From assembly GCF_020164955.1 (NCBI RefSeq), contig NZ_JAIUHG010000015.1:89564-153563 (forward strand): 64,000 nucleotides of DNA, in the 5' to 3' direction. Below, in pieces: positions 29,713 through 37,534 of this stretch. This DNA comes from Mesorhizobium sp. CA8. GTDB taxonomy: Bacteria; Pseudomonadota; Alphaproteobacteria; Rhizobiales; Rhizobiaceae. The notes under the pieces were generated by a model. It made no database searches. It was not told the origin of the DNA and saw nothing but the letters and a program-made list of their open reading frames with translations. The position numbers and the translations under genes were made by a program. Position 1 is the stretch's first letter, and each line of letters opens with the position of its first letter.

Positions 29713-30255
29713 GCCAGGTGGGTTAGCACGGGGCGGAGGCCGAGTGAACGGAGAAGCGGCCGGCCTCTCTCGTCATTCTCGGGCTTGACCCGAGAATCCA
29801 TGCCGTGACCTCTGTCGAGGGCGCAAGGGTGCAGAATATTCTGTAACTGCTGCAACGCCTTAACGCCACGGCATGGATTCTAGGGTCTACGCGCGTCGCT
29901 CCGCTCCTTGCTCCGCCTTAGAATGACGATCCTAAAGTAGCGCCTGTCACGCCCGCCTCTGCTCTGCCGGGCGTCTCTCCCACGACGGGGAGATTAACTG
30001 CGGCGGCCGCCGCGCATGCATAGGTTGTCTTTTCTGGCGGCAATCGCCCCGCAAACTTCCGCCAAATTGCGCGGCGGGCAAAAACATCGACAAGAAATTT
30101 CGTCGCCATATCTGCATCTTGTCGCTTGCGTACCGCATTGCTCAGCCGAGCTGACGGCCCGGGAGGAAGGCCGTGCCGAGGTCCGGCGAATTGGCACTGG
30201 TCTGGCGGCGCGGATGTGCAAAGATCGCACCGGCAACATTGGAGGATGTGAGCTC
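29713..30255. other. Gene-free region upstream of the bkd operon
   Basis: About 540 bases. The first half is repeat DNA (29768-29998). The second half (about 30000-30255) is the likely promoter region of bkdA1 and includes an AT-richer stretch at 30050-30120. An open frame runs through it into bkdA1 but has no conserved residues. No divergent Lrp-type bkdR gene is found here. Confidence 0.5.
29768..29998. repeat. Dispersed repeats, family B followed by a family A fragment
   Basis: 29768-29935 has the arms TCATTCTCGGGCTTGACCCG and GCTCCGCCTTAGAATGACGA plus an inner ATCCATGCCGTG / CACGGCATGGAT pair, as at 10538 and 48895. 29958-29998 reads CTGCTCTGCCGGGCGTCTCTCCCACG-ACGGGGAGATT, a worn family A unit. 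Confidence 0.7.
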
Positions 30256-31488
30256 ATGGCCGACGCTGGACTGTTGCGCTTCCATGTCCCCGAGCCCGAG
30301 GTGCGGCCCGGCGGCACGCCCGATTTCTCGAATGTGACCATCCCCAAGGCCGGCTCGGTGCCGCGTCCGGAGATCGACGTCGATCCGCGCAGCATCCGCG
30401 ACATGGCTTTCTCCATCATCCGCGTGCTGAACCGCGCCGGCGAGGCCGTCGGGCCGTGGGCCGGGCTGCTCGGCGACGAGGAATTGCTCGAAGGCCTGCG
30501 CCATATGGTGACGCTGAGGACCTTCGATGCGCGCATGCAGATGGCGCAGCGCCAGGGCAAGACCTCCTTCTACATGCAGCATCTGGGCGAAGAGGCGGTG
30601 AGCTGTGCTTTCCGCAAGGCGCTGAGGCCCGGCGACATGAACTTCCCGACCTACCGGCAAGCCGGCCTTTTGATCGCCGACGGCTATCCGATGGTCATGA
30701 TGATGAACCAGATCTATTCCAACGAGGCCGATCCGCTGAAGGGCCGGCAATTGCCGATCATGTATTCGTCGAAGGAGCACGGCTTCTTCTCGATCTCCGG
30801 CAATCTGGCGACGCAGTATATCCAGGCGGTCGGCTGGGCGATGGCCTCGGCCATCTCCAACGATTCGCGCATCGCCGCCGCCTGGATCGGCGACGGCTCC
30901 ACGGCCGAGTCAGACTTTCATGCTGCGCTGGTGTTTGCTTCGACCTACAAGGCGCCTGTCGTGCTCAACGTCGTCAACAACCAGTGGGCGATCTCGACCT
31001 TCCAGGGAATCGCGCGCGGCGGCTCCGGCACCTTTGCCGCGCGCGGGCTCGGCTTCGGGATCCCGTCGCTGCGCGTCGACGGCAATGACTATCTCGCCGT
31101 CCATGCCGTGGCCAAATGGGCGGCGGAGCGGGCGCGCGCCAATCTCGGGCCGACGCTGGTCGAATACGTCACCTACCGCGCCGGCGCGCATTCGACCTCC
31201 GACGATCCGTCGGCCTACCGGCCGAAGGCCGAGTCCGACGCCTGGCCGCTCGGCGATCCGGTGATCCGGCTGAAGAACCATCTCATCCACAAAGGCGTTT
31301 GGTCGGAACAGCGCCATACGCAGGCGGAAGCCGAGATTCTCGAGACGGTGATCGCGGCGCAGAAGGAAGCCGAAAGCCACGGCACGCTGCATGCCGGCGG
31401 CAAGCCGTCGACGCGCGACATGTTCGAAGGCGTCTATGCCGAGATGCCGCCGCATCTGAGACGCCAGCGCCAGCAGGCGGGGGTCTGA
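30256..31488 (+). CDS. bkdA1: Branched-chain 2-oxoacid dehydrogenase E1 alpha subunit
   Basis: Thiamine-diphosphate-dependent decarboxylase subunit for the 2-oxoacids of Leu, Ile and Val. The 410-aa protein matches the Pseudomonas BkdA1 pattern: LRFHVPEPEVRPG at the start, SFYMQHLGEEAVS, FPTYRQAGLLI, the ThDP motif GDGSTAESDFHAAL...NN, and YRAGAHSTSDDPSAYRP. I chose ATG 30256 with GGAGG 10 bases upstream. It is two bases ahead of bkdA2 in a four-gene operon with E2 and E3. Confidence 0.95.
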   Translation: MADAGLLRFHVPEPEVRPGGTPDFSNVTIPKAGSVPRPEIDVDPRSIRDMAFSIIRVLNRAGEAVGPWAGLLGDEELLEGLRHMVTLRTFDARMQMAQRQGKTSFYMQHLGEEAVSCAFRKALRPGDMNFPTYRQAGLLIADGYPMVMMMNQIYSNEADPLKGRQLPIMYSSKEHGFFSISGNLATQYIQAVGWAMASAISNDSRIAAAWIGDGSTAESDFHAALVFASTYKAPVVLNVVNNQWAISTFQGIARGGSGTFAARGLGFGIPSLRVDGNDYLAVHAVAKWAAERARANLGPTLVEYVTYRAGAHSTSDDPSAYRPKAESDAWPLGDPVIRLKNHLIHKGVWSEQRHTQAEAEILETVIAAQKEAESHGTLHAGGKPSTRDMFEGVYAEMPPHLRRQRQQAGV

Positions 31489-31490
31489 TC

Positions 31491-32504
31491 ATGCCCAGGC
31501 GTACAATGATCGAGGCGATCCGTGACGCCATGGACGTATCGATGGGGCGCGACAGCCAAGTCATCGTCTATGGCGAGGATGTCGGCTTTTTCGGCGGCGT
31601 CTTCCGCGCCACGCAAGGCTTGCAGGCCAAATACGGCAAGAGCCGCTGCTTCGACGCGCCGATCAGCGAGTCCGGCATCGTCGGTTCGGCCATCGGCATG
31701 GCCGCCTATGGGCTGCGGCCTTGCGTCGAGGTGCAGTTTGCCGACTATGTTTACCCGGCCTACGACCAGATCGTATCGGAGGCGGCGCGCTTGCGTTACC
31801 GTTCGAACGGCGACTTCACCTGCCCGATCGTGGTGCGCATGCCGACCGGCGGCGGCATTTTCGGCGGCCAGACGCACAGCCAGAGCCCGGAAGCGCTGTT
31901 CACCCATGTCTCGGGCCTGAAGGTGATCGTGCCCTCCAATCCGCACGACGCCAAGGGATTGCTGATCGCGGCGATCGAGGATCCGGATCCGGTGATCTTC
32001 CTCGAGCCGAAGCGGCTCTATAACGGCCCGTTCGACGGCCACCACGACAAACCGGTGACGCCATGGTCGAAGCATGAGCTCGGCGAGGTCGCCGATGGTC
32101 ATTACACGATCCCGCTCGGCAAGGCGGCGATACGCAGGCAAGGCTCGGCGGTCACCGTGCTCGCTTACGGCACGATGGTCTATGTCGCGCAGGCAGCGGC
32201 CGAGGAGACCGGCATCGACGCCGAGGTGATCGACCTCAGGACGCTGCTGCCGCTCGATCTTGAGGCGATCGTCGCATCGGTGAAGAAGACCGGTCGCTGC
32301 GTCGTCGTGCACGAGGCGACGCTGACCTCCGGCTTCGGCGCCGAGCTGGCGGCGCTGGTGCAGGAGAACTGCTTCTATCATCTGGAAGCGCCGGTGGCGC
32401 GGGTCGCCGGCTGGGACACGCCCTATCCGCATGCGCAGGAATGGGATTATTTCCCCGGTCCGGCGCGAGTCGGGCGCGCGCTGATCGAAACATTGGAAGC
32501 TTAG
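31491..32504 (+). CDS. bkdA2: Branched-chain 2-oxoacid dehydrogenase E1 beta subunit
   Basis: Partner of BkdA1 in the E1 heterotetramer. The 337-aa protein has the transketolase pyrimidine-binding domain (VIVYGEDVGFFGGVFRAT, with the ThDP-contacting Glu) and the C-terminal transketolase domain (DLRTLLPLDLEAI, VVVHEATLTSGFGAE). ATG 31491 follows the bkdA1 stop by two bases, with no separate promoter visible. Confidence 0.95.
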   Translation: MPRRTMIEAIRDAMDVSMGRDSQVIVYGEDVGFFGGVFRATQGLQAKYGKSRCFDAPISESGIVGSAIGMAAYGLRPCVEVQFADYVYPAYDQIVSEAARLRYRSNGDFTCPIVVRMPTGGGIFGGQTHSQSPEALFTHVSGLKVIVPSNPHDAKGLLIAAIEDPDPVIFLEPKRLYNGPFDGHHDKPVTPWSKHELGEVADGHYTIPLGKAAIRRQGSAVTVLAYGTMVYVAQAAAEETGIDAEVIDLRTLLPLDLEAIVASVKKTGRCVVVHEATLTSGFGAELAALVQENCFYHLEAPVARVAGWDTPYPHAQEWDYFPGPARVGRALIETLEA

Positions 32505-32521
32505 AGGGGGGGAGGCCTGAG

Positions 32522-33910
32522 ATGGGCGAGCACGTCATAAAGCTTCCCGATGTCGGCGAAGGCGTCGCCGAGGCCGAGCTTGTCGAGTGGCACGTCAAGG
32601 TCGGCGACCTTGTGCGCGAGGACACGGTTCTCGCCGCCGTCATGACCGACAAGGCAACCGTCGAAATCCCCTCGCCGGTCGACGGCGAGATCCTGTGGCT
32701 GGGCGCCGAGATCGGCGACACGGTGGCGATCGGCTCGCCGATCGTGCGGCTGAAGGTGGCCGGCGAAGGCAATGTGAAAAACACGTCGCCAGGCGAGAGT
32801 GGTGCCGACGGCATGCCCGCTGGGGCGAGCCATGGCGATCGTCTTCCCCTCCAGCCTGCGCAAGACGCAGCGCCGCCATCCTCGGGCTTGTCCCGAGGAT
32901 CCGCTGGTTCCCCGGAACTGGCGGCGTCGCATCCACGCAGGTCGGCAGATCCTCGGGACAAGCCCGAGGATGACGGCGTTAAAAAGAATCGCGCCATGCT
33001 CAGCCTTTCGGGCGAGCCGCGCGCGGAGGGCAAGAAGCCGCTTGCCTCGCCTGCCGTCCGCCTGCGCGCCAAGGAAGCCGGCATCGATCTGCGCCAAGTG
33101 ACGGGCAGCGGTCCGGCCGGGCGCATCAGCCATGAGGACATCGACGCGTTCCTCGCGCGCGGCCCGCAAGTCGCCCGCCCCACCGGACTTGCCCGGAAGG
33201 ACGGCGTCGAGGACATCAAGGTCGTCGGTCTCCGGCGCAAGATCGCCGAAAAGATGTCGCTGGCGAAATCGCGCATCCCGCATATCACCTATGTCGAGGA
33301 GATCGACGTCACCGCATTGGAAGAATTGCGGGCAACCCTCAACAAGGAGAAGCGCGGCGCCAAGGGGACGGAAAGGCCCAAGCTGACGCTGCTGCCATTC
33401 CTGATGCGGGCGATGGTTAAGGCGATTGGCGAGCAGCCGAACCTCAACGCCTTGTTCGACGACGATGCCGGCATCATCCACCGATATGAAGGCATCCACA
33501 TCGGCATCGCCGCGCAGACGACGAACGGGCTGGTGGTGCCGGTCGTGAAACATGCCGAGGCGCGCGACCTGTGGGATTGTGCGGCAGAGGTCAACCGGCT
33601 GGCCGATGCGGCCAAGGCCGGCACGGCGAGCCGCGAGGAGCTTTCCGGCTCGACCATCACCATCACCTCGCTCGGCGCCATGGGCGGCTTGGCGACGACG
33701 CCGGTCATCAACTACCCGGAAGTGGCGATCGTCGGCGTCAACAAGATGATGGTGCGGCCGGTGTGGGACGGCACGCAGTTCATCCCGCGCAAGATGATGA
33801 ACCTGTCGTCCAGCTTCGACCACCGCGTCATCGACGGCTGGGATGCCGCGGTGTTCGTGCAGCGCATCAAGGCGCTGCTGGAGACGCCGGCGCTGATCTT
33901 TGTGGATTGA
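32522..33910 (+). CDS. bkdB: Branched-chain 2-oxoacid dehydrogenase E2 (dihydrolipoyl acyltransferase)
   Basis: Core acyltransferase of the BCKDH complex. The 462-aa protein has one lipoyl domain (residues 1-80, lipoyl Lys44 in MTDKATVE), a linker, a peripheral-subunit-binding domain (about 175-212, ASPAVRLRAKEAGIDL) and the catalytic domain ending in SSFDHRVIDGWDAA with the active His and Asp. Residues 118-153 of the linker (PPSSGLSRGS...DPRDKPEDDG) are encoded by a dispersed palindromic repeat inserted in frame. The start has a GGAGG-type site upstream. Catalytic motifs are intact, so it is probably functional. Confidence 0.94.
   Translation: MGEHVIKLPDVGEGVAEAELVEWHVKVGDLVREDTVLAAVMTDKATVEIPSPVDGEILWLGAEIGDTVAIGSPIVRLKVAGEGNVKNTSPGESGADGMPAGASHGDRLPLQPAQDAAPPSSGLSRGSAGSPELAASHPRRSADPRDKPEDDGVKKNRAMLSLSGEPRAEGKKPLASPAVRLRAKEAGIDLRQVTGSGPAGRISHEDIDAFLARGPQVARPTGLARKDGVEDIKVVGLRRKIAEKMSLAKSRIPHITYVEEIDVTALEELRATLNKEKRGAKGTERPKLTLLPFLMRAMVKAIGEQPNLNALFDDDAGIIHRYEGIHIGIAAQTTNGLVVPVVKHAEARDLWDCAAEVNRLADAAKAGTASREELSGSTITITSLGAMGGLATTPVINYPEVAIVGVNKMMVRPVWDGTQFIPRKMMNLSSSFDHRVIDGWDAAVFVQRIKALLETPALIFVD
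32874..32978. repeat. Palindromic repeat inserted in frame within bkdB
   Basis: Inverted arms ATCCTCGGGCTTGTCCCGAG (32879-32898 region) and CTCGGGACAAGCCCGAGGAT flank a centre of about 45 bases. The arms resemble the CTCGGGTCAAGCCCGAG arm of family B. The length preserves the reading frame. Confidence 0.8.
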
Positions 33911-33929
33911 ACATGACAATGGTCGCAAA

Positions 33930-34078
33930 GACCCCCTCACCCGGATTGCCAGCCGAATTGCGAAGAGCAATTCGGGGCAATCCGACCTCTCCCCGAGGGG
34001 AGAGGAGGTCGCCGGCGCCTCCACTTGGGGAGAAGGTGGCCGCGAAGCGGCCGGATGAGGGGGTCTCCTCCAACCCAA
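33930..34078. repeat. Dispersed repeat between E2 and E3 genes
   Basis: Family A type: GACCCCCTCACCCGGATTGC, a GAATTGC/GCAATTC hairpin, CTCTCCCCGAGGGGAGAG, then GGAGAAGGTGGCCGCGAAGC, GGCCGGATGAGGGGGTCTCC. Occupies nearly the whole 181-base gap inside the bkd operon and may affect E3 expression. Confidence 0.7.
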
Positions 34079-34091
34079 ATGGCGTGGCCCC

Positions 34092-35489
34092 ATGAAAGAA
34101 ATCTCCTGCAAGCTGCTTGTCATCGGCGCCGGGCCGGGCGGCTATGTCTGCGCCATTCGCGCCGGACAGCTCGGCGTCGACACGGTCATCGTCGAGTTCG
34201 GCAAGCCGGGCGGCACCTGCCTCAATGCCGGCTGCATCCCGTCCAAGGCGCTCATCCATGCCGCGGAAGAGTTCGGGAAAATTGCGCATATGGCCGGCGG
34301 CAAGGATCCGCTGGGCATCAAGGTCGGTGCGCCGACGCTCGACCTGACCAAGACCATAGCATGGAAAGACGGCATCGTTAGCCGGCTCAACAGCGGCGTG
34401 GCCGGACTTTTGAAAAAGGCCAAGGTGAAAACCGTGCAAGGCTGGGCGACGTTCCGGGACGGCAAGACCGTCGAGGTCGAGACCGAGACCGGCACGCAGG
34501 TCATCCACGCGGAGACCGTGGTGATCGCCACCGGCTCGGCGCCGGTCGAATTGCCGTTCCTGCCTTTCGGCGGCCCGGTCATCTCGTCCACCGAGGCGCT
34601 GTCGCTCAGCGAAGTGCCGGAGAAGCTCGCGGTCGTCGGCGGCGGCTATATCGGGTTGGAGCTCGGCATGGCCTTCGCCAAGATGGGCGCCAAGGTCACC
34701 GTGGTCGAAGCCCTGCCGCGCGTGCTCACCCAATATGATGCGGAACTCACCCGACCCGTGCTTAAGCGGCTTGGCGAGCTCGGCGTCGAGGTGATGCTGG
34801 GCGTCAAGGCCAAGGGATTGTCGACCAAGGGCGATGCGCTGCTGGTCGAAACCGCCGAGGGCAAGAACGCCAAGGTCACCGCCGGCAGGATCCTGGTCAC
34901 GGTCGGCCGCAAGCCGCTGACCGAAGGCTGGGGTTTGGATCAGATCGACCTCGACATGGCAGGAAAATTCATCCGCATCGACGACCAGTGCCGCACCTCG
35001 ATGCGCGGCATTTTTGCCATCGGCGACGTCACCGGCGAGCCGATGCTGGCGCATCGGGCGATGGCGCAGGGCGAGATGGTGGCCGAGATCGTCGCCGGTC
35101 ATAAAAGAAGCTGGGACAAGCGCGCCATTCCCGCGATCTGCTTCACCGATCCGGAGCTGGTCGCCGCCGGTCTCACGCCGGAAGAGGCGAAAGCGTTCGC
35201 CGGCGAGATCAAGATCGGGCAGTTCCCCTTCGCCGCCAACGGCCGCGCGATGACGACGCAGGGCGAGGACGGGTTTGTGCGAGTCGTGGCGCGTGCCGAC
35301 AACCATCTGGTGCTGGGCATCCAGGCGGTCGGGCAGGGCGTGTCGGAACTGGCGGCGGCGTTCGGCCTGGCGCTCGAGATGGGCGCGCGGCTGGAAGACA
35401 TCGCCGGCACCATCCATGCGCATCCCAGCCAAGGCGAAGGCTTCCAGGAAGCGGCGCTGAAGGCGCTGGGCCACGCGCTGCATGTTTAG
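34092..35489 (+). CDS. lpdA: Dihydrolipoyl dehydrogenase (E3)
   Basis: FAD enzyme that reoxidises the E2 lipoyl arm and reduces NAD+. The 465-aa protein has the FAD motif VIGAGPGGYVCAIRAGQLG, the redox disulfide GGTCLNAGCIPSKAL (Cys pair near residues 43 and 48), the NAD motif VVGGGYIGLELG, and the C-terminal HAHPSQGEGFQEAAL with the catalytic His-Glu pair. It is the fourth gene of the bkd operon, separated from E2 by repeat DNA. It may also serve other 2-oxoacid dehydrogenases. Confidence 0.95.
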   Translation: MKEISCKLLVIGAGPGGYVCAIRAGQLGVDTVIVEFGKPGGTCLNAGCIPSKALIHAAEEFGKIAHMAGGKDPLGIKVGAPTLDLTKTIAWKDGIVSRLNSGVAGLLKKAKVKTVQGWATFRDGKTVEVETETGTQVIHAETVVIATGSAPVELPFLPFGGPVISSTEALSLSEVPEKLAVVGGGYIGLELGMAFAKMGAKVTVVEALPRVLTQYDAELTRPVLKRLGELGVEVMLGVKAKGLSTKGDALLVETAEGKNAKVTAGRILVTVGRKPLTEGWGLDQIDLDMAGKFIRIDDQCRTSMRGIFAIGDVTGEPMLAHRAMAQGEMVAEIVAGHKRSWDKRAIPAICFTDPELVAAGLTPEEAKAFAGEIKIGQFPFAANGRAMTTQGEDGFVRVVARADNHLVLGIQAVGQGVSELAAAFGLALEMGARLEDIAGTIHAHPSQGEGFQEAALKALGHALHV

Positions 35490-35498
35490 GGCAGCGTA

Positions 35499-35655
35499 AT
35501 CTCCCCCCTTGAGGGGGAGATGGCCGGCAGGCCAGAGGGGGTCGGTGCGACTGGATGCGACCTCCCTTGCGGACAGATGGAGGTTAGCGCTCCACGCGCG
35601 GGGACCCCCTCTGTCGCCTTCGGCGACATCTCCCCCTCGAGGGGGGAGATTATAC
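35499..35655. repeat. Inverted pair of dispersed repeats, family A
   Basis: AATCTCCCCCCTTGAGGGGG...GGCCGGCAGGCCAGAGGGGG and its reverse complement form the two arms of an inverted pair between convergent genes. It may act as a bidirectional 3'-end structure. Confidence 0.75.
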
Positions 35656-35658
35656 AGC

Positions 35659-36762
35659 TCAGCTCGCCAGCCGGCTGACCATCTCGTGCTGGGCGTAGGC
35701 GCGGCCGAAGCGGTTGGCTAGGAAGGCGTCGAGGGCGATGTCTTCCTGGCGGACAAAACCCTTCGCCGGCAGGCTGCCGTCGGCCAGCATGTCGAGCGCG
35801 GCGCAGATACCTGAGGCGGTGGTGATCTGGATGGCGCTGCGCACGATGCTGCCGACGCGCTGCGAATAGATCTTGTTGGCGTAGGTCTCCTGCAGCAGGC
35901 GGCCGTTGCGGCGGCCCGAAACGGTGACGAAGACGATGACCACGTCCTGCAGCGTCGCCGGCAGGGCGCTCTCGAAGATGTCCTTCAGCACGTCCCGGCG
36001 GTGGCGGAGCCCAAGGTCGTTGAGCAGCGCCTTCATGATCGCGGCGTGACCGGGATAGCGGATGGTGCGGTAGTTCAGCGTGCGCACCTTGCCCTTCAGC
36101 GTCTCGGCCAAAGTGCCGAGGCCGCCGGAGGTGTTGAAGGCCTCATAGGTGACGCCGTCGAGCGAGAATTCCTCGCGCTCCTCCAGCGGCGGCACCTCGA
36201 TCAGCTCGCCCTCGACGATCGCCTCGCAGGGCTCGCAATATTCGTTGATGACACCGTCGGTGCTCCAGGTGAGGTTGTAGTTCAGCGCGTTGGACGGATA
36301 TTGCGGCAGCGCGCCGACGCGCATGCGCACGCTTTCCAGCGTGTCGAAGCGGCTGGCGAGGTCGTTGGCCACGATCGAGATGAAGCCCGGCGCCAGGCCG
36401 CATTGCGGGATGAAGGCGCTTTTGGCGTCACGCGCCAGCTCCTTGACGCGACGGGTCGAGACGACGTCCTCGGTGAGGTCGAGATAATGCACGCCGGTGG
36501 CGGCGGCCGCCTCGGCAATGCGCGTGGTGAGGTGGAAGGGCGCGGCGCTGAGCACGGCGAACTTGCCGGCAAGCACTTTCTCGAGCTCACCCGAGGCAGT
36601 GATGTCGAGCTCCTTCGTCGCAACGCCGGCCGGCAGTTCGGCGGCGGCAAGCTGGGCGGCCGAGCGGTCGACCAGCGTGACGTAGTAGTCGCCCGTGGCG
36701 CTCAGCATTTCAGCGATGGTCGAGCCGATCTTGCCGGCGCCGACGACAACGATGTTCTTCAT
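35659..36762 (-). CDS. Saccharopine dehydrogenase family protein (possible lysine 6-dehydrogenase)
   Basis: A 367-aa NAD(P)-dependent enzyme with the N-terminal Rossmann motif VVVGAGKIGSTIAEML and the saccharopine-dehydrogenase-like substrate domain (LDLTEDVVSTRRV, IPQCGLAPGFISI, YNLTWSTDGVINEYCEP). Length and motifs resemble the L-lysine 6-dehydrogenase group described in Agrobacterium and Geobacillus, but carboxynorspermidine or saccharopine enzymes share them. I chose ATG 36762, which has AGGGG 8 bases upstream; ATG 36768 lies too close to that site. The divergent Lrp regulator suggests an amino-acid-responsive catabolic role. Confidence 0.8.
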   Translation of the reverse strand: MKNIVVVGAGKIGSTIAEMLSATGDYYVTLVDRSAAQLAAAELPAGVATKELDITASGELEKVLAGKFAVLSAAPFHLTTRIAEAAAATGVHYLDLTEDVVSTRRVKELARDAKSAFIPQCGLAPGFISIVANDLASRFDTLESVRMRVGALPQYPSNALNYNLTWSTDGVINEYCEPCEAIVEGELIEVPPLEEREEFSLDGVTYEAFNTSGGLGTLAETLKGKVRTLNYRTIRYPGHAAIMKALLNDLGLRHRRDVLKDIFESALPATLQDVVIVFVTVSGRRNGRLLQETYANKIYSQRVGSIVRSAIQITTASGICAALDMLADGSLPAKGFVRQEDIALDAFLANRFGRAYAQHEMVSRLAS

Positions 36763-36890
36763 GATCATATCCCCTGCCAATACTGATTTCGATGTGGCGG
36801 GAATCCTCGCAGCTTGCCTGTCGAAAGGAAGCGTGGAATCTGGCAATATGAAGCTGAACTTTGAGCGATATGCCGAAAGGTTTCGTCGAA

Positions 36891-37319
36891 ATGATCAGTG
36901 AAGCCGAACAGGCGCTGCTTACCTTGTTGCGCGCCAATGCCCGCGCCTCGACCGCCGAGCTCGCGCGCCAGCTCGGCGTGTCGCGCACCACGGTGCAGAG
37001 CCGCATCGAGCGGCTGGAGCAGCGCGGCATCATCACGGGCTATGGGGTCAGGCTGTCGCCCGATTATGAGCAAGGGCTGGTCAAGGCGCATGTGCTGCTC
37101 ACCGTCACGCCGAAGCTCGCCGACAACGTGGTGCGCAGCCTCGCGGCGATGCCCCCGGTCCGCACGGTGCATTCGGTGAGCGGCAATTTCGACATGATCG
37201 TCATCGTCGACGCGCCGTCGATCCGCGACCTCGACGCGCTGCTCGACAAGATTGGGGCGATGGATGGGGTCGAGCGGACGTCGTCGTCGATTATTCTGTC
37301 GACAAGGTTGGATCGGTAG
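36891..37319 (+). CDS. Lrp/AsnC-family transcriptional regulator
   Basis: A 142-aa regulator with an N-terminal winged HTH (ARASTAELARQLGVSRTTVQSRIERLEQRGIITGYGV) and a C-terminal RAM effector domain (VRTVHSVSGNFDMIVIVDAPSIRDLDALLDKIGAMDGVERTSSSIIL). I chose ATG 36891; ATG 36870 and TTG 36861 are in frame upstream. It is transcribed divergently from the saccharopine-dehydrogenase-family gene, its probable target, with an amino acid such as lysine as a possible effector. Confidence 0.9.
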   Translation: MISEAEQALLTLLRANARASTAELARQLGVSRTTVQSRIERLEQRGIITGYGVRLSPDYEQGLVKAHVLLTVTPKLADNVVRSLAAMPPVRTVHSVSGNFDMIVIVDAPSIRDLDALLDKIGAMDGVERTSSSIILSTRLDR

Positions 37320-37356
37320 GCGGGGGTCTGAGATGTTGGCGGGCGACGAAGCTGCC

Positions 37357-37480
37357 GATCTCCCCCCTTGCGGGGGAGATGGCCGGCAGGCCAGAGGGGG
37401 TGTGACGGAACGCTACCTGGCCCAGGTCGTCACGCTGCCTCAGCTTGTAGCCGGTTGGAGAGGTCGGCGGGACAGCACCC
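37357..37480. repeat. Dispersed repeat, family A
   Basis: GATCTCCCCCCTTGCGGGGG, AGATGGCCGGCAGGCCAGAG, followed by a worn second half with GACAGCACCCCTCTCTGCC. Lies between convergent genes. Confidence 0.65.
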
Positions 37481-37534
37481 CTCTCTGCCTTGCCTGGCCG
37501 TCACGGCGGGTTTCGCTAATCTCCAGCGTCAGCG

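Noticed and set aside
27715..29808. 697-aa plus-strand open frame
   Set aside because: Covers the DUF2182 gene in another frame and holA in antisense; composition is not protein-like.
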